From: JBBQZU01 sp038207425
GTDB taxonomy: Bacteria; Bacteroidota; Bacteroidia; Flavobacteriales_D; Cryomorphaceae
Direction: 5' to 3'
Assembly (NCBI GenBank): GCA_038207425.1
Contig: JBBQZU010000016.1
Coordinates: 19,926 to 83,925, forward strand
DNA length: 64,000 bases
Shown here: piece after piece, positions 36,319-45,979 of the stretch
Layout: every line of letters begins with the position of its first letter
Numbering within the stretch: the first letter of the stretch is position 1
The notes under the pieces: generated by a model
Told to the model about the DNA's origin: nothing
Seen by the model: only the letters and a program-made list of their open reading frames with translations
Databases searched by the model: none
Position numbers and translations under genes: made by a program

Positions 36319-36353
36319 AACCCCCTCCGGTGTTTCCGATGGGGGTTTTTTTT
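36319..36353 (+). terminator. Terminator-like hairpin followed by T8, no plus-strand gene upstream
   Basis: AACCCCC and GGGGGTT enclose CGG-TGTTT-CCG with a 2x2 internal loop, followed on plus by eight T. The polarity is plus, but the nearest upstream plus-strand ORF already has its own terminator at 34341-34370. It may end a small unannotated RNA in 36130-36320, or act (without a good U tract) for the minus gene ending at 36390. Confidence 0.6.
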
Positions 36354-36389
36354 ACTTATATCAGAAAGTTCCTGAACCCGCCACAATCA

Positions 36390-38420
36390 CTACTTCACCG
36401 GCAGCGTGCTGTACTTCTCAGAAAACTCCAGCATTTGTGTGGCAAAATCATCAGGGTATTCTACTTTGATATCGGTAATTACCCCATCCGCTTCTACTGG
36501 TACCAGGCGCGGTTGTATAAATCCGCCGTAAGGTGCGCTTTGAAATTTCTCAGCCCGCGCCAGTACTTCTTCATGCAGCGCCGCATCTACCTGCACGCCG
36601 TATTTTTCGATCAGTGCCTTTGCCCCTTCAAAATCGCCTTCAGAAGTGATACGCTGAATTTCGCGGAGCTGCGCGCCAAATATTTCGCGAAGCTTGTGGT
36701 AATTATTTATATTGAAATACGTCTTTCCATCGCGCGATATTCTTTCAACTACAGTATCAGCCTTACCCATTTCAAAAGCCCATGCGGCAATGGTCTGCCT
36801 GTTGCGCATATGGTCTTGTTCTACCGTATTTCCGGGCTTTATGCGGCGCAATTGAAGCATCAGGCCGTTCTTGATGTAGCTATCGTACTGATGGCGTCCG
36901 CAGTCAAGATCGTCCATCACGCCCATTTCAATAAGTTTTGGATCCATGATAAAGTACAGTGCCACGAGGTCGGCGCGGGCTTCTTCTATGGTGGAACCAT
37001 AGTTTTTCAACGATTCCTTCGGGGTGCCTATACCTGGGTTTATTCTACCGCTGGCGTGGCCTATTACTTCGTGGAGCGCCGTGTGCAGCTTGCCTGAAAG
37101 TTGTCCGTATTTTTTGCCGTTTGCGAGCTCAATGCTGTCGTGGCAAAACTCTTCGGTGAGGCCCGGGGTGCCGCCTTTGTCGAAGGCGGCTGCTATATTG
37201 CCAAGGCTTATCGACTTGCTGCCGTGCTCAGCGCGAATCCAGTTCGCATTTGGCAGGTTTACGCCAATGGGTGTGCTGGGAGCGGCATCGCCGGCTTCGC
37301 CCACCACATTTATAAAGTTGTAGGTAATGCCTACCACTTTCTCCTTCTTATGCTCTGGCAATGTGGTCGAATTGGTTTCGAAGTACTGAGCGTTGTCAGC
37401 AAGCACTTTCATTTTTGCGGAAGCATCGAGGTCGCGCACCTGTACGATACTCTCAAAGGTGCCGCGGTATCCGAGCGGGTCTTCGTACACTTCAATAAAT
37501 CCGTGTATATAATCTACCACACCGGTGGTATCGCTGAGCCATGCAATATTATAATCATCCCAGGTTTTCAGGTCACCCGTACGGAAATAAGAGATCAACA
37601 ATTCCAGGGCATTTTTCTGTTGCGGGTTTTCAGCCACCTCAGTGGCTTTCTCAAGCCAGTACACCATCTTCTCGAGCGATTCAGTGTAGAGACCGCCTAC
37701 CTTGTACACATCTTCCTTTACCTTTCCATCTTCACCGCGCACTAGGCGGGAGTTGAGTCCAATAGAAATGGGGCGCATTGGATCAATTTCTTTTCTTCTT
37801 TTTTTGTAGAAATCTTCTACTTCCTTCTGCGTGATATCAGGCGCATAGAAGTTCATGGCGCTGGCACGGATCAAATCTTTTGTGGCATCCTTGCTCACCT
37901 TTTTTGCATCGAATTCTTTCTCGAATATAGCCTGAATGGCTTCGTCGCTCAGGTTGGTTCCGGTTTCTGTAAGAAGCGTACCGAGGTAAGTAGCACTATA
38001 TCCAGGCTCACTCTTATCGCCTGAATAATGGTGGTGTATGCCGTTGGCAAACCACATTTTCTTAATGTACAATTCAAACTCTTTCCACTCAGCCGATGCT
38101 TTGTTGCCTGTATAGCTGCGGTATACATTCTCGAGTGCATGTCTTATCTCCAAATTGTGACGGTAATTCTGTGCGTAGGTCAAATCGCGGCCGGCGAGCC
38201 CGGCTTGAGTAAGGTAATAGGCCAGCTTCTTTTGTTCAAGCGAAAGCGCATCCCAGTAGGGTATCTGGTAACGAAGGATTTTGATATCGGCAAATTGTTC
38301 GGTAAGAACCTTGAATTCTTCTACAACAGGTGCCGTTTCAACCGTAGGTTGCTCAGGTGTGCAGGAGTAAAAAAACGAAGCCACAGCAACCGCAGCCAAA
38401 AGGGGTTTGAGATGTTTCAT
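36390..38420 (-). CDS. Dipeptidyl-peptidase III-like zinc metallopeptidase (M49), lipoprotein
   Basis: 676 residues. Lipoprotein signal (AAVAVASFFYSC). The M49 signature HEVIGH (HExxGH, about residues 450-455) and the downstream EEARAD (about 479, zinc-binding glutamate) are both intact. Family enzymes release dipeptides from peptide N-termini. The lipid anchor places it in the periplasm or on the outer membrane, unlike cytosolic eukaryotic DPP III. It is transcribed alone, divergent from the DinB-like gene. Confidence 0.93.
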   Translation of the reverse strand: MKHLKPLLAAVAVASFFYSCTPEQPTVETAPVVEEFKVLTEQFADIKILRYQIPYWDALSLEQKKLAYYLTQAGLAGRDLTYAQNYRHNLEIRHALENVYRSYTGNKASAEWKEFELYIKKMWFANGIHHHYSGDKSEPGYSATYLGTLLTETGTNLSDEAIQAIFEKEFDAKKVSKDATKDLIRASAMNFYAPDITQKEVEDFYKKRRKEIDPMRPISIGLNSRLVRGEDGKVKEDVYKVGGLYTESLEKMVYWLEKATEVAENPQQKNALELLISYFRTGDLKTWDDYNIAWLSDTTGVVDYIHGFIEVYEDPLGYRGTFESIVQVRDLDASAKMKVLADNAQYFETNSTTLPEHKKEKVVGITYNFINVVGEAGDAAPSTPIGVNLPNANWIRAEHGSKSISLGNIAAAFDKGGTPGLTEEFCHDSIELANGKKYGQLSGKLHTALHEVIGHASGRINPGIGTPKESLKNYGSTIEEARADLVALYFIMDPKLIEMGVMDDLDCGRHQYDSYIKNGLMLQLRRIKPGNTVEQDHMRNRQTIAAWAFEMGKADTVVERISRDGKTYFNINNYHKLREIFGAQLREIQRITSEGDFEGAKALIEKYGVQVDAALHEEVLARAEKFQSAPYGGFIQPRLVPVEADGVITDIKVEYPDDFATQMLEFSEKYSTLPVK

Positions 38421-38462
38421 AAGTAGGTTTTCATTGGTGAATCTATGCGTAAAAGTAATTTA

Positions 38463-38494
38463 TTTGGTGCTACGCGGGCTTATGGCTAACTTTA
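38463..38494 (+). promoter_or_regulatory. Promoter TTTG-N20-TAACTTTA of the DinB-like gene
   Basis: TTTG (38463-38466), a 20-bp spacer and TAACTTTA (38487-38494), one base off the -7 consensus; the ATG is at 38516. Confidence 0.5.
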
Positions 38495-38515
38495 AGTCCA
38501 CGCAATACTCATTAT

Positions 38516-39073
38516 ATGGAAGCATTTCTCGAAAGTGCCCGCAAGCAATTTGAATACTACAAAATGCTGGGCGAAAAGACTATAACCCGTTTGAGCCGCG
38601 AAGAGCTTAATATGCAGCACCACAGTGAAATGAACTCTGTGGCTACCATCGTAAAGCATTTACATGGCAATATGCTATCGCGGTGGAGCAATTTTTTGGT
38701 AGAAGATGGCGAAAAACCCTGGCGGCAGCGCGACAATGAATTTGAAGGGCTTGATATTTCCGAAGAACAAATAATGCGTTGGTGGGCCGAAGGTTGGCTC
38801 TGTTTGTTTGATGCCCTACGATATATAAAACCTGCCGACCATGACCGCATTATTTACATACGCAATCAAGGCCACAGCATCACTGATGCGGTAAACCGGC
38901 AATTGTGCCACTACGCCTATCATGTAGGGCAGATTGCACTGCTCGGCAAATTGATAATGGCTGATCGCTGGGAAAGCCTGAGCATTCCGAAAGGTGTTTC
39001 TCAGCAATTCAATGCCGATCATTTCGCGAAAGAGAAACAAAACCGGCATTTTACAGATGATTTTCTGAAATAG
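38516..39073 (+). CDS. DinB-like protein, DUF1572 family
   Basis: 185 residues, four-helix-bundle DinB-superfamily pattern. Potential metal-binding histidines occur in TIVKHLHGNMLSRW and QLCHYAYHVGQIALLGK, the usual three-histidine arrangement. These proteins bind divalent metal and are often thiol-dependent transferases, but the specific reaction is unknown. It has its own promoter and stands alone. Confidence 0.88.
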   Translation: MEAFLESARKQFEYYKMLGEKTITRLSREELNMQHHSEMNSVATIVKHLHGNMLSRWSNFLVEDGEKPWRQRDNEFEGLDISEEQIMRWWAEGWLCLFDALRYIKPADHDRIIYIRNQGHSITDAVNRQLCHYAYHVGQIALLGKLIMADRWESLSIPKGVSQQFNADHFAKEKQNRHFTDDFLK

Positions 39074-39140
39074 AAAAAGCTCAAATATTTGCTTCGCAGA
39101 ATCCTTTTACCGGTATAATTATTGTTGAAACTTGCGCACT

Positions 39141-40325
39141 ATGAAAAACATCTACTCCATTATGATCGGCTGCCTGACCGCTGCCACCGCCACAGCCCAA
39201 ACCCCTGCCGATAGCACTGAATACTGGGAAGGTGAGTACCTTAAATTCAAGGCGAATAACCGCCATACCGAAGCAGTAGCAGCCGCGCGCCACTGGGCAA
39301 GGCTCGACACGGTAACAACAAGACCTTACGTAGAACTTGCGCAAGCATACTACACCAAGGGGAATATAGACCAATCAGAAAAAGCTTATCAGGTTGCCCT
39401 GAATCGCGATAGTGCCAATACCGCACTTATGTACCAGATAGCGCGTTTTTACCAAAACAATGGCAACGATCCGAAGGCATTAAAAATGTATGAGCTGCTG
39501 TTGAAAACCGATAGCACCAACGCCTTTTACTACCGCAGAGGAGCTATACATTCCATAAGCATCAACCATACGTGGAATGCTTGTAGCTGGCATGTGCGCT
39601 CTATTGAATTAGAGCCGCAGGAAATTGAAAATTATTTGGCTTTCGCTGAAACGCAATTGGAGATGCGCGCCTTTGTCAATGCCGACACGCTTTTGCGAAA
39701 AGCACTTGAAATGGAACCTACGAATACCAGGGCTATTCTGCTTTCGGCAAAATCAGCTTATGTAGCAAACGACTACGAAGATGTAATTCGTCTGCTTGAG
39801 CCCCGTTTCCCGGAAAGAATTGGAAGCGCCACCGCTGCAAGGTATTACGGAATTTCGCTTTATAAAGCAGGCAGGTATGACGATGCACTTACCGTGCTTT
39901 CACTTCTTGCCCAGCTTGCACCCGACGAAAATTATCCTTACTACTACATGGGGCTTTGCCTGAAAGAGCTGGGTAATATGGAAGCCGCTAAAGTGAATTT
40001 CGAAACTGCCATAGAAAAGGTATCAACGAGCAATCTTTCAGCGTACCACGAAGCACTTGGATTGCTGCAACAAAGTGAAGAAAATCACGCTGAAGCAATA
40101 AAGCACCTGCGCATGGCGCAATCGCTTCTCAATAACAATGAGCTGATCTATCACCTTGCAGTAAGCTATGATTCATATTACTCTGATAAGTCCATTGCTA
40201 AGAAATCTTTCGAAAAATATGCCATGATCGCTGATACGGCTGAGAATCCAAAATATAAATACAGTCTGGAAAGGCTGGAAACGCTGAAACGCGAAGCACA
40301 CTTCGATCCTGAATCAGGTGAGTAA
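39141..40325 (+). CDS. Secreted tetratricopeptide-repeat protein
   Basis: About 394 residues. Signal peptide MKNIYSIMIGCLTAATATAQ from ATG 39141 (a TTG nine bases earlier is less likely), followed by roughly nine TPR helical pairs, for example PYVELAQAYYTKGNIDQSEKAYQVAL, ALMYQIARFYQNNGNDPKAL and YYYMGLCLKELGNMEAAKVNF. It is a periplasmic protein-interaction scaffold. No enzymatic domain is present and the partner is unknown. Confidence 0.85.
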   Translation: MKNIYSIMIGCLTAATATAQTPADSTEYWEGEYLKFKANNRHTEAVAAARHWARLDTVTTRPYVELAQAYYTKGNIDQSEKAYQVALNRDSANTALMYQIARFYQNNGNDPKALKMYELLLKTDSTNAFYYRRGAIHSISINHTWNACSWHVRSIELEPQEIENYLAFAETQLEMRAFVNADTLLRKALEMEPTNTRAILLSAKSAYVANDYEDVIRLLEPRFPERIGSATAARYYGISLYKAGRYDDALTVLSLLAQLAPDENYPYYYMGLCLKELGNMEAAKVNFETAIEKVSTSNLSAYHEALGLLQQSEENHAEAIKHLRMAQSLLNNNELIYHLAVSYDSYYSDKSIAKKSFEKYAMIADTAENPKYKYSLERLETLKREAHFDPESGE

Positions 40326-40392
40326 CCAAGAACAAAAAGGGTAGATTACATCATAAAACAGAACTATCAGATAGGGAATGACTATGCGTAAC

Positions 40393-40449
40393 GCGTCATG
40401 AAATGCCGTGACGCCCACCTACTCGGTCAATACAACCGCGGAGCGGTTG
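40393..40449. other. Two adjacent hairpins in the TPR-small membrane protein interval
   Basis: GCGTCA/TGACGC pair at 40393-40414 around a 10-base loop, and CAACCGC-GGA-GCGGTTG forms a perfect 7-bp hairpin at 40433-40449. Neither has a T tract, so they do not look like terminators. They lie in the 190-bp gap before the small membrane protein and could be leader-RNA structure. Confidence 0.4.
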
Positions 40450-40515
40450 AATAAGACCCTGAAAACAGAAAGTGAGCCATCGCAAACTTTCTTCTAACGT
40501 AATTGTTTAAATAGT

Positions 40516-40734
40516 ATGAAGTCCGAGTTTGTAGCCATATCAATTGTGTCGCTTGTGCTTATTGCATACTCACTGTGTGCAACGTTTGGGATATTTCTGG
40601 GATTCGTTTTTCTCACTGTTTCGATATCGCCCTTGCTGGTTATTTGGATGGTGTGGGTGGTACTTAAGCACGGCACCTTCGAAGGGCGTGAACTCGCCGA
40701 GCAAGAAGAATACGGCTACGCCGACAGGCAGTAA
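40516..40734 (+). CDS. Small two-helix membrane protein
   Basis: 72 residues: two transmembrane helices (FVAISIVSLVLIAYSLCATFG and FVFLTVSISPLLVIWMVWVVL) and a short acidic tail (KHGTFEGRELAEQEEYGY). The VLKHGxxxGRELxExEEWGY-type tail recurs in short Bacteroidota proteins of unknown function, which supports it as a real gene. It is followed after 37 bp by the AlkD-like gene. Confidence 0.65.
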   Translation: MKSEFVAISIVSLVLIAYSLCATFGIFLGFVFLTVSISPLLVIWMVWVVLKHGTFEGRELAEQEEYGYADRQ

Positions 40735-40771
40735 TTTAAAATGAAATAGTAATTTCGCTGCAAAGCAAATT

Positions 40772-41446
40772 ATGTCATTCCCATCACCGTATTTAGAGCA
40801 GCTATCAGATAAATACATCCAATACGCTGACCCTACCAGGGCATCGGAAATGGAGAAGTATATGCGCAATCAATTTTCTTTTTATGGCATAAAAAAGCCG
40901 TTGAGGGCTACGCTAACCGAACCAATTATTAAAGAGCTCTTTGACACCGCATCAAATCATGCTGAAATAGCCATTTGTTGCTGGCAGCAACCCCAACGTG
41001 AATGGCAGTATTTTGGGATAGAATTTATGGCCAAATCGCGGAAATACTGGAATGAAAATACACCCGCAAACTTTGAATATCTCATTACCCAAAAGTCCTG
41101 GTGGGATACGGTAGATTTTATAGCCGTGCACTGCGTCGGCAAATATTTCACGGTGCACCCCGGCGAAAGAAACCAATGGATTGAAAAGTGGCGGTACAGT
41201 GATAATTTCTGGCTTGTGCGTGTCGCCATTTTATTTCAATTGCAATACAAGGAAAAAACTGATGTACCATTGCTTTTTGATATTTGCAGTGAACATGCCT
41301 GGCAAAAGGAATTTTTCATTCGCAAGGCTATAGGCTGGTCGCTCAGGCAGTACGCGCGCACAAACCCCGGGGCGGTGCAGGATTTTGTGAAGAATTCGGA
41401 GCTGTCTGCATTGAGCAAGAGGGAGGCATTGAAGCATTTCAACTGA
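40772..41446 (+). CDS. DNA alkylation repair protein (AlkD-like DNA glycosylase)
   Basis: 224 residues forming HEAT-like helical repeats. Diagnostic blocks are YFGIEFMAKSRKYW, KSWWDTVDFIAVHCVGKYF (catalytic-region tryptophan and aspartate) and FFIRKAIGWSLRQYARTNP. AlkD-type enzymes remove bulky or cationic N3-/N7-alkylated purines without base flipping. The ATG at 40772 is the natural start. Confidence 0.93.
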   Translation: MSFPSPYLEQLSDKYIQYADPTRASEMEKYMRNQFSFYGIKKPLRATLTEPIIKELFDTASNHAEIAICCWQQPQREWQYFGIEFMAKSRKYWNENTPANFEYLITQKSWWDTVDFIAVHCVGKYFTVHPGERNQWIEKWRYSDNFWLVRVAILFQLQYKEKTDVPLLFDICSEHAWQKEFFIRKAIGWSLRQYARTNPGAVQDFVKNSELSALSKREALKHFN

Positions 41447-41575
41447 TCAACTATAAGCAACACAAAGGTGAAATATCCCTTACGCCAGGGTTTTTTTCAC
41501 GTATTTGTCGAGTCGATCGCTCGTCTTTGTTTTCTATTTGTAGTTTTGAATCGCTATCCAAAGCCCCTTGATACG

Positions 41576-42550
41576 ATGTCGAAAATCATTTTCACTGCCG
41601 ATGATTACGGCGTAATCCCCGGTGTAGACCGCGGAATAATTGATGCAGTAAATGCAGGATTGATCAACTCTGTAGCAGCATTTGGCAACCATATCAACAG
41701 CCGTGAACGCACCAAAATTTTAGAGTACAACACTCCCGGCAAGCAGGTAGAAATAGGCTGCCATCTTACCCTTACTTCCGGAGAACCATTGACCAAAGGA
41801 GTAAAATGGATGCTCAGAAACGATGGATTTTTCAGGACTTATACCCAGCATGAAAGGCCGGGTAAAGCAGCGACAATGAATATAGATCAAAGAGCTGCTG
41901 TAAAGGGTGAACTCAAAGCACAGATAGAATCGCTGCTGCGGGATGGTGGCGTATTAAAGCACCTCAGTTCGCACCACAATACCCTATCATGGTTTCAGGA
42001 CTATTGGGAGATAACTATGGAATTGGCCAAAGAATACTCGATTCCTACACGCAACCCGATATTGCGGCCAATTGGCGATAAAAACAGATACAATAATATA
42101 GTTCGACTCCTTTCTTTAGACAATCTGAGCAAAGACCAGAGAGCAGCCATGAAACAGTTTCAGAAGGATCTGCACACCTATATTGTATCGCTTCCAGCAA
42201 ATGCAAAACCTGCAATGGCAGTAGCCACCGATGCGCGCGCTTACGGCAAAGTATTCAGCAACCTGATCTCTTCTCAAAAAATGGGAGTAGAAGCCGGCAA
42301 GACTGCGCAGGAAGTCAACGATGAATTAATCAGCCTGAAAGGACGAAATGAAACTGTTGAGTTTATCTTTCACATCATCAGAGACCACTACCCGGCCCTT
42401 TCGGAAATGAAGAAATCTGTACAGAGAAAATTCAGCAATTATTCCGGCATCAACGATGGTTATTTCACCGGAAGGATCATTGAACACCGGGTGCTGAAAC
42501 GTGTAGTAATTCCAGCCGGAATTTCGCTATCAAGCTGGAGCAATCTTTAG
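41576..42550 (+). CDS. ChbG/HpnK (YdjC)-family polysaccharide deacetylase
   Basis: About 324 residues from ATG 41576. N-terminal IIFTADDYGVIPGVDRGI contains the catalytic Asp-Asp, EIGCHLTLTSGEPL carries a metal-binding histidine, and LSSHHNTLSWFQDYW supplies another; this is the ChbG layout for deacetylating N-acetylated oligosaccharides. The frame opens at a GTG at 41468, but the intervening 36 codons show no family similarity. It lies 29 bp upstream of the patatin gene, possibly one operon. Confidence 0.87.
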   Translation: MSKIIFTADDYGVIPGVDRGIIDAVNAGLINSVAAFGNHINSRERTKILEYNTPGKQVEIGCHLTLTSGEPLTKGVKWMLRNDGFFRTYTQHERPGKAATMNIDQRAAVKGELKAQIESLLRDGGVLKHLSSHHNTLSWFQDYWEITMELAKEYSIPTRNPILRPIGDKNRYNNIVRLLSLDNLSKDQRAAMKQFQKDLHTYIVSLPANAKPAMAVATDARAYGKVFSNLISSQKMGVEAGKTAQEVNDELISLKGRNETVEFIFHIIRDHYPALSEMKKSVQRKFSNYSGINDGYFTGRIIEHRVLKRVVIPAGISLSSWSNL

Positions 42551-42579
42551 TTAATTAATAACCAAAACACCCCTGAAAC

Positions 42580-44268
42580 ATGCCAACTACCGATACAAAT
42601 CCGCAAAATGAAAATAAGAATAACACCTTTTATGTAGGCCTATGCCTGGCAGGAGCCGTATCGGCAGGAGCCTATACAGCCGGAGTAATGGACTATATGC
42701 TCGAAGCTCTGGGTGATTGGGAGCGCCGAAAAACTGCTGGAGATCCTGGTGTGCCCACCCACAAAGTAGAAATACCCGTAATGGGAGGTGCATCAGCCGG
42801 AGGAATGACTGGAATTATGACAGCCGCGGCAATACATGCAGCTATCACACCCATTAGAACCACTGAAGACGCTTTGGCGAAAGCCGCACAGAATAAACTA
42901 TTCAATACGTGGGTAAACCTTAGCGGGCATGAGGATGTGTTTGCCCAGATGCTCGCCCTAAATGATATTAAAAAAAACGAAGTGTATTCACTTCTCAACT
43001 CCGACTTTATAACCAAATTGGCAAATAACGTCGTTCATGTGGACAATGTAAATGCAATATTACCATCGTATTTCAGCAGTGCGCTGAAAGTTTTTGTAAC
43101 GCTCTCGAATCTCGACGGGATGCGCTACAGCGTGGGGTTCAAAGCATCAAAACCCGATCCTGACCGGTATGTTATAAGCAACCATAGCGATTTTGCCTGC
43201 TTTCAATTGGCGCGGGGAGCAAATGGATCTACTGACCCGGGTTGGATACCGCTCGACTTCGGAACGGAGCATGGTCGCGGACTTGCGGCAAATGCAGCCA
43301 TGGCTACCGGGGCCTTTCCGATAGGGCTGCGTGCGAGAAGGGTAGAAAGACCTTCGGCTTATATGAAAGCCAATCCCTGGTTCGATACAATCAATCAAAA
43401 CAACCAGCTCAATCCATTCAACAACCAAGTATACAATGCTTTATTTGTTGATGGCGGAATGATCAATAACGAGCCTTTCGAAAAAGTGCGCGAAGTATTG
43501 AATGATATTACTGACCAGCGCAATCCTTCAGAATATCAAAAATACGCATTGGCAAAAAGCACTGTACTAATGATAGACCCTTTCCCCAGCGAAGGTGACG
43601 TAATGCCCAAGGATGAAAAACTGCCGGGTATAATTGGCGCTACTTTGGGTGCCATGACCAACCACCTTCGCATAAAACCCAAGCATATTGAAAATGCGCT
43701 CGACTCTGACAATGCGGGACAATTCCTGATTTCACCAAGCAGGAAGGATTCTTCAACAGGCGAAAGAATTGATGGTAAAGAAGCACTCGCTTGCGGGGCT
43801 CTTGGAGGCTTTGGGGGCTTTCTGAGCCGAGAATTCAGAATGCATGACTATTTTATGGGCAGGGCCAATTGTGAGATTTTCCTGCGAAACAATTTTACCA
43901 TACCTGAATCGGCCGGCAACGAAATAATTAATAGCGGCTATGAATCCGTATCGTCCAAAACCGATTTTATTTCAAAAACTGACGGAGGCCTCCAGATTAT
44001 TCCTATTGTGAATCCAAGCGCACACAAGTATTCACCCTCGTTCAAAAACGGCAGCATTTGGCCAACCTTAACCCATAAGCAGATTGATCAATACGAAAGT
44101 GCCATCAGCAAGCGCACCGAAAGTATTGTGCTCAACGCCAGCGCCATGAAAGGAATAAACAGATTCTTGCTATTGGCAGGAAGTAGAATTCTGCTGCGCC
44201 GCAAAATCACCGATTTTGTAATGAATACGATAAAGGATGATTTGAAGAAGGGCAAGCAGTTGGTATAG
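42580..44268 (+). CDS. Patatin-like phospholipase
   Basis: 562 residues. Oxyanion-hole glycine segment LCLAGAVSAGAYTAGVMDYM, nucleophile elbow GGASAGGM (Ser about residue 72, G-x-S-x-G), and the catalytic aspartate in FVDGGMINNEPF (about residue 291). No signal peptide. Patatins are lipid acyl hydrolases. The C-terminal half (about 350-560) has no recognisable domain and is longer than in minimal patatins. Convergent with recN, 3 bp apart. Confidence 0.9.
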   Translation: MPTTDTNPQNENKNNTFYVGLCLAGAVSAGAYTAGVMDYMLEALGDWERRKTAGDPGVPTHKVEIPVMGGASAGGMTGIMTAAAIHAAITPIRTTEDALAKAAQNKLFNTWVNLSGHEDVFAQMLALNDIKKNEVYSLLNSDFITKLANNVVHVDNVNAILPSYFSSALKVFVTLSNLDGMRYSVGFKASKPDPDRYVISNHSDFACFQLARGANGSTDPGWIPLDFGTEHGRGLAANAAMATGAFPIGLRARRVERPSAYMKANPWFDTINQNNQLNPFNNQVYNALFVDGGMINNEPFEKVREVLNDITDQRNPSEYQKYALAKSTVLMIDPFPSEGDVMPKDEKLPGIIGATLGAMTNHLRIKPKHIENALDSDNAGQFLISPSRKDSSTGERIDGKEALACGALGGFGGFLSREFRMHDYFMGRANCEIFLRNNFTIPESAGNEIINSGYESVSSKTDFISKTDGGLQIIPIVNPSAHKYSPSFKNGSIWPTLTHKQIDQYESAISKRTESIVLNASAMKGINRFLLLAGSRILLRRKITDFVMNTIKDDLKKGKQLV

Positions 44269-44271
44269 CTG

Positions 44272-45930
44272 TTAATTAACGCCCAGCAACTCCTTGGCAT
44301 TTGCCAGCGCGGCATCTGATGTTTTGGCACCACTGAGCATTTGGGCAATTTCCACTACGCGGTCATTTGAATTCAATGAGGCAATGTCAGTACGGGCCAC
44401 GCCATTATCGGTTACTTTGAATACTTTATAGTGGTGTTCGCCTTTGGCGGCAATCTGTGGAAGATGGGTAATACAAAGCACCTGAAGCCCGCGTGCCATT
44501 TGCAACATAATATTGCCCATGGCGTGGGCCACTTCGCCAGATACTCCTGTGTCAATTTCGTCAAAAACAATCGTGGTTCTTGGCGATGCTTCTGCAGTAA
44601 TTTTTTTTACCGCAAGCATCAAGCGCGACAATTCTCCACCTGAAGCCACCAGCCGGAGTACTTCGGGTTTCTTGCCGGCATTGGCGCTAAAAAGCATCTG
44701 AATTTTGTCGAGCCCACTCGGCGTGGGCTTGTCGGCAGGTTCAAGATGCACTTCAAATCTGGCTTGTGCCATATTAAGCGATTTCAAAATAGACTCGATT
44801 TCACCTGGAAACTTTACCACCGATTTCTTCCTAACTGCACTGAGTGCTTTACCAGCAGCAAGAAGTTCATTGTTCTGCACCAGAAGCTGTGCTTCAAGTT
44901 TTTCAATCTCTTCAGCCGCGCTGTCGCTGCTCTTCAGATTATTGCGCAAGACTTCACGCAATTCAATCAATGCAGCCAAACCCGACACGCCATGTTTTTG
45001 CTCAAGTCTGAAAAGTGCATTTCGCACGTCATTCAGTCCAGCCAAGCGGGCAGGGTCAGCTTCTACCTTTGATGTAAACCTGTCAATTTCTGAAGCAATA
45101 TCATTGGTTTCTATAAGTACACTCTTCAGTCTTTCGGCCAGCTCGGCGTAGCTTTTCGAATACCCTGAAAGAGAATTCATGCTGTCGCGGGCCAGCCTTA
45201 TATTCGCAGCAGCGGGTTCATTGCCTTCTGAAAGGGCCTGGAGGGAGGCCTGCAACCTGGCGCTGATTTCTTCGGCATTGGTGAGGAGGTTGAACTCTTC
45301 TTCCATCATTTCATCGTCAATGCCATCAAGGGCTGCTTCTTCGAGTTCGCGCAATTGAAATTCGGTAAATTCACGGTCCTTCCGCAACACCCGTTCACGC
45401 TCCTGGGCATCATCAAGTGCCTTTACTGTGCCGGTGTAATTTGCATAGCACCTCAAGTAAGCCGTGCGCTCTTTGGCTGCACCTGCGTAGCGATCAAGGG
45501 TATCAAGCTGAAAATTGTGGTCATTGATTTGAAGTGTTTGGTGCTGGGAATGTATATCGATAAGCCTAAGCGCAAGCTCTCTGAGTAATTTCAAATTAAC
45601 CGGAGTATCATTTACAAAAGCCCTGCTTACCCCTGTGGCGAGTATTTCGCGGCGTATGGTAGTTGTGGAGAAATAGTCGAGATCATTTTCCGCGAAAAGC
45701 GGCTCCAAGCCCAGACCTTCCATGAGGAATGTACCTTCTACAATACATTTGGGTTTGCCTTCCTGCACCACACGGGTTTCAGCGCGGTCGCCAAGCATCA
45801 ATCCCAGTGCGCCGAGTATGATGGACTTTCCGCTACCCGTTTCGCCGGTGAGTATGTTAAGACCTGCACCCAGCGATATTTCGAGCGATTCAATAAGGGC
45901 GTAGTGCTTTATAGAAATGTGCTGCAGCAT
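44272..45930 (-). CDS. recN: DNA repair protein RecN
   Basis: 552 residues, SMC-like. Walker A GLNILTGETGSGKSIILGAL (about residues 22-42), a central coiled coil (roughly 150-370), ABC signature LVASGGELSRLMLAVKKI, and Walker B TIVFDEIDTGVSGEVA. It acts in double-strand-break repair. It heads toward the patatin gene and is the promoter-distal gene of the coaBC-porD-recN group on minus. Confidence 0.97.
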   Translation of the reverse strand: MLQHISIKHYALIESLEISLGAGLNILTGETGSGKSIILGALGLMLGDRAETRVVQEGKPKCIVEGTFLMEGLGLEPLFAENDLDYFSTTTIRREILATGVSRAFVNDTPVNLKLLRELALRLIDIHSQHQTLQINDHNFQLDTLDRYAGAAKERTAYLRCYANYTGTVKALDDAQERERVLRKDREFTEFQLRELEEAALDGIDDEMMEEEFNLLTNAEEISARLQASLQALSEGNEPAAANIRLARDSMNSLSGYSKSYAELAERLKSVLIETNDIASEIDRFTSKVEADPARLAGLNDVRNALFRLEQKHGVSGLAALIELREVLRNNLKSSDSAAEEIEKLEAQLLVQNNELLAAGKALSAVRKKSVVKFPGEIESILKSLNMAQARFEVHLEPADKPTPSGLDKIQMLFSANAGKKPEVLRLVASGGELSRLMLAVKKITAEASPRTTIVFDEIDTGVSGEVAHAMGNIMLQMARGLQVLCITHLPQIAAKGEHHYKVFKVTDNGVARTDIASLNSNDRVVEIAQMLSGAKTSDAALANAKELLGVN

Positions 45931-45979
45931 AGCGCAAAGATGCCGATTTTAGCCTTTCGGCAAATGGTTAAGAGCGGGT

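Noticed and set aside
38028..38426. 132-codon plus-strand frame opposite the DPP III gene
   Set aside because: Antisense shadow of a clearly coding M49 peptidase with intact HExxGH and EExxAD motifs.
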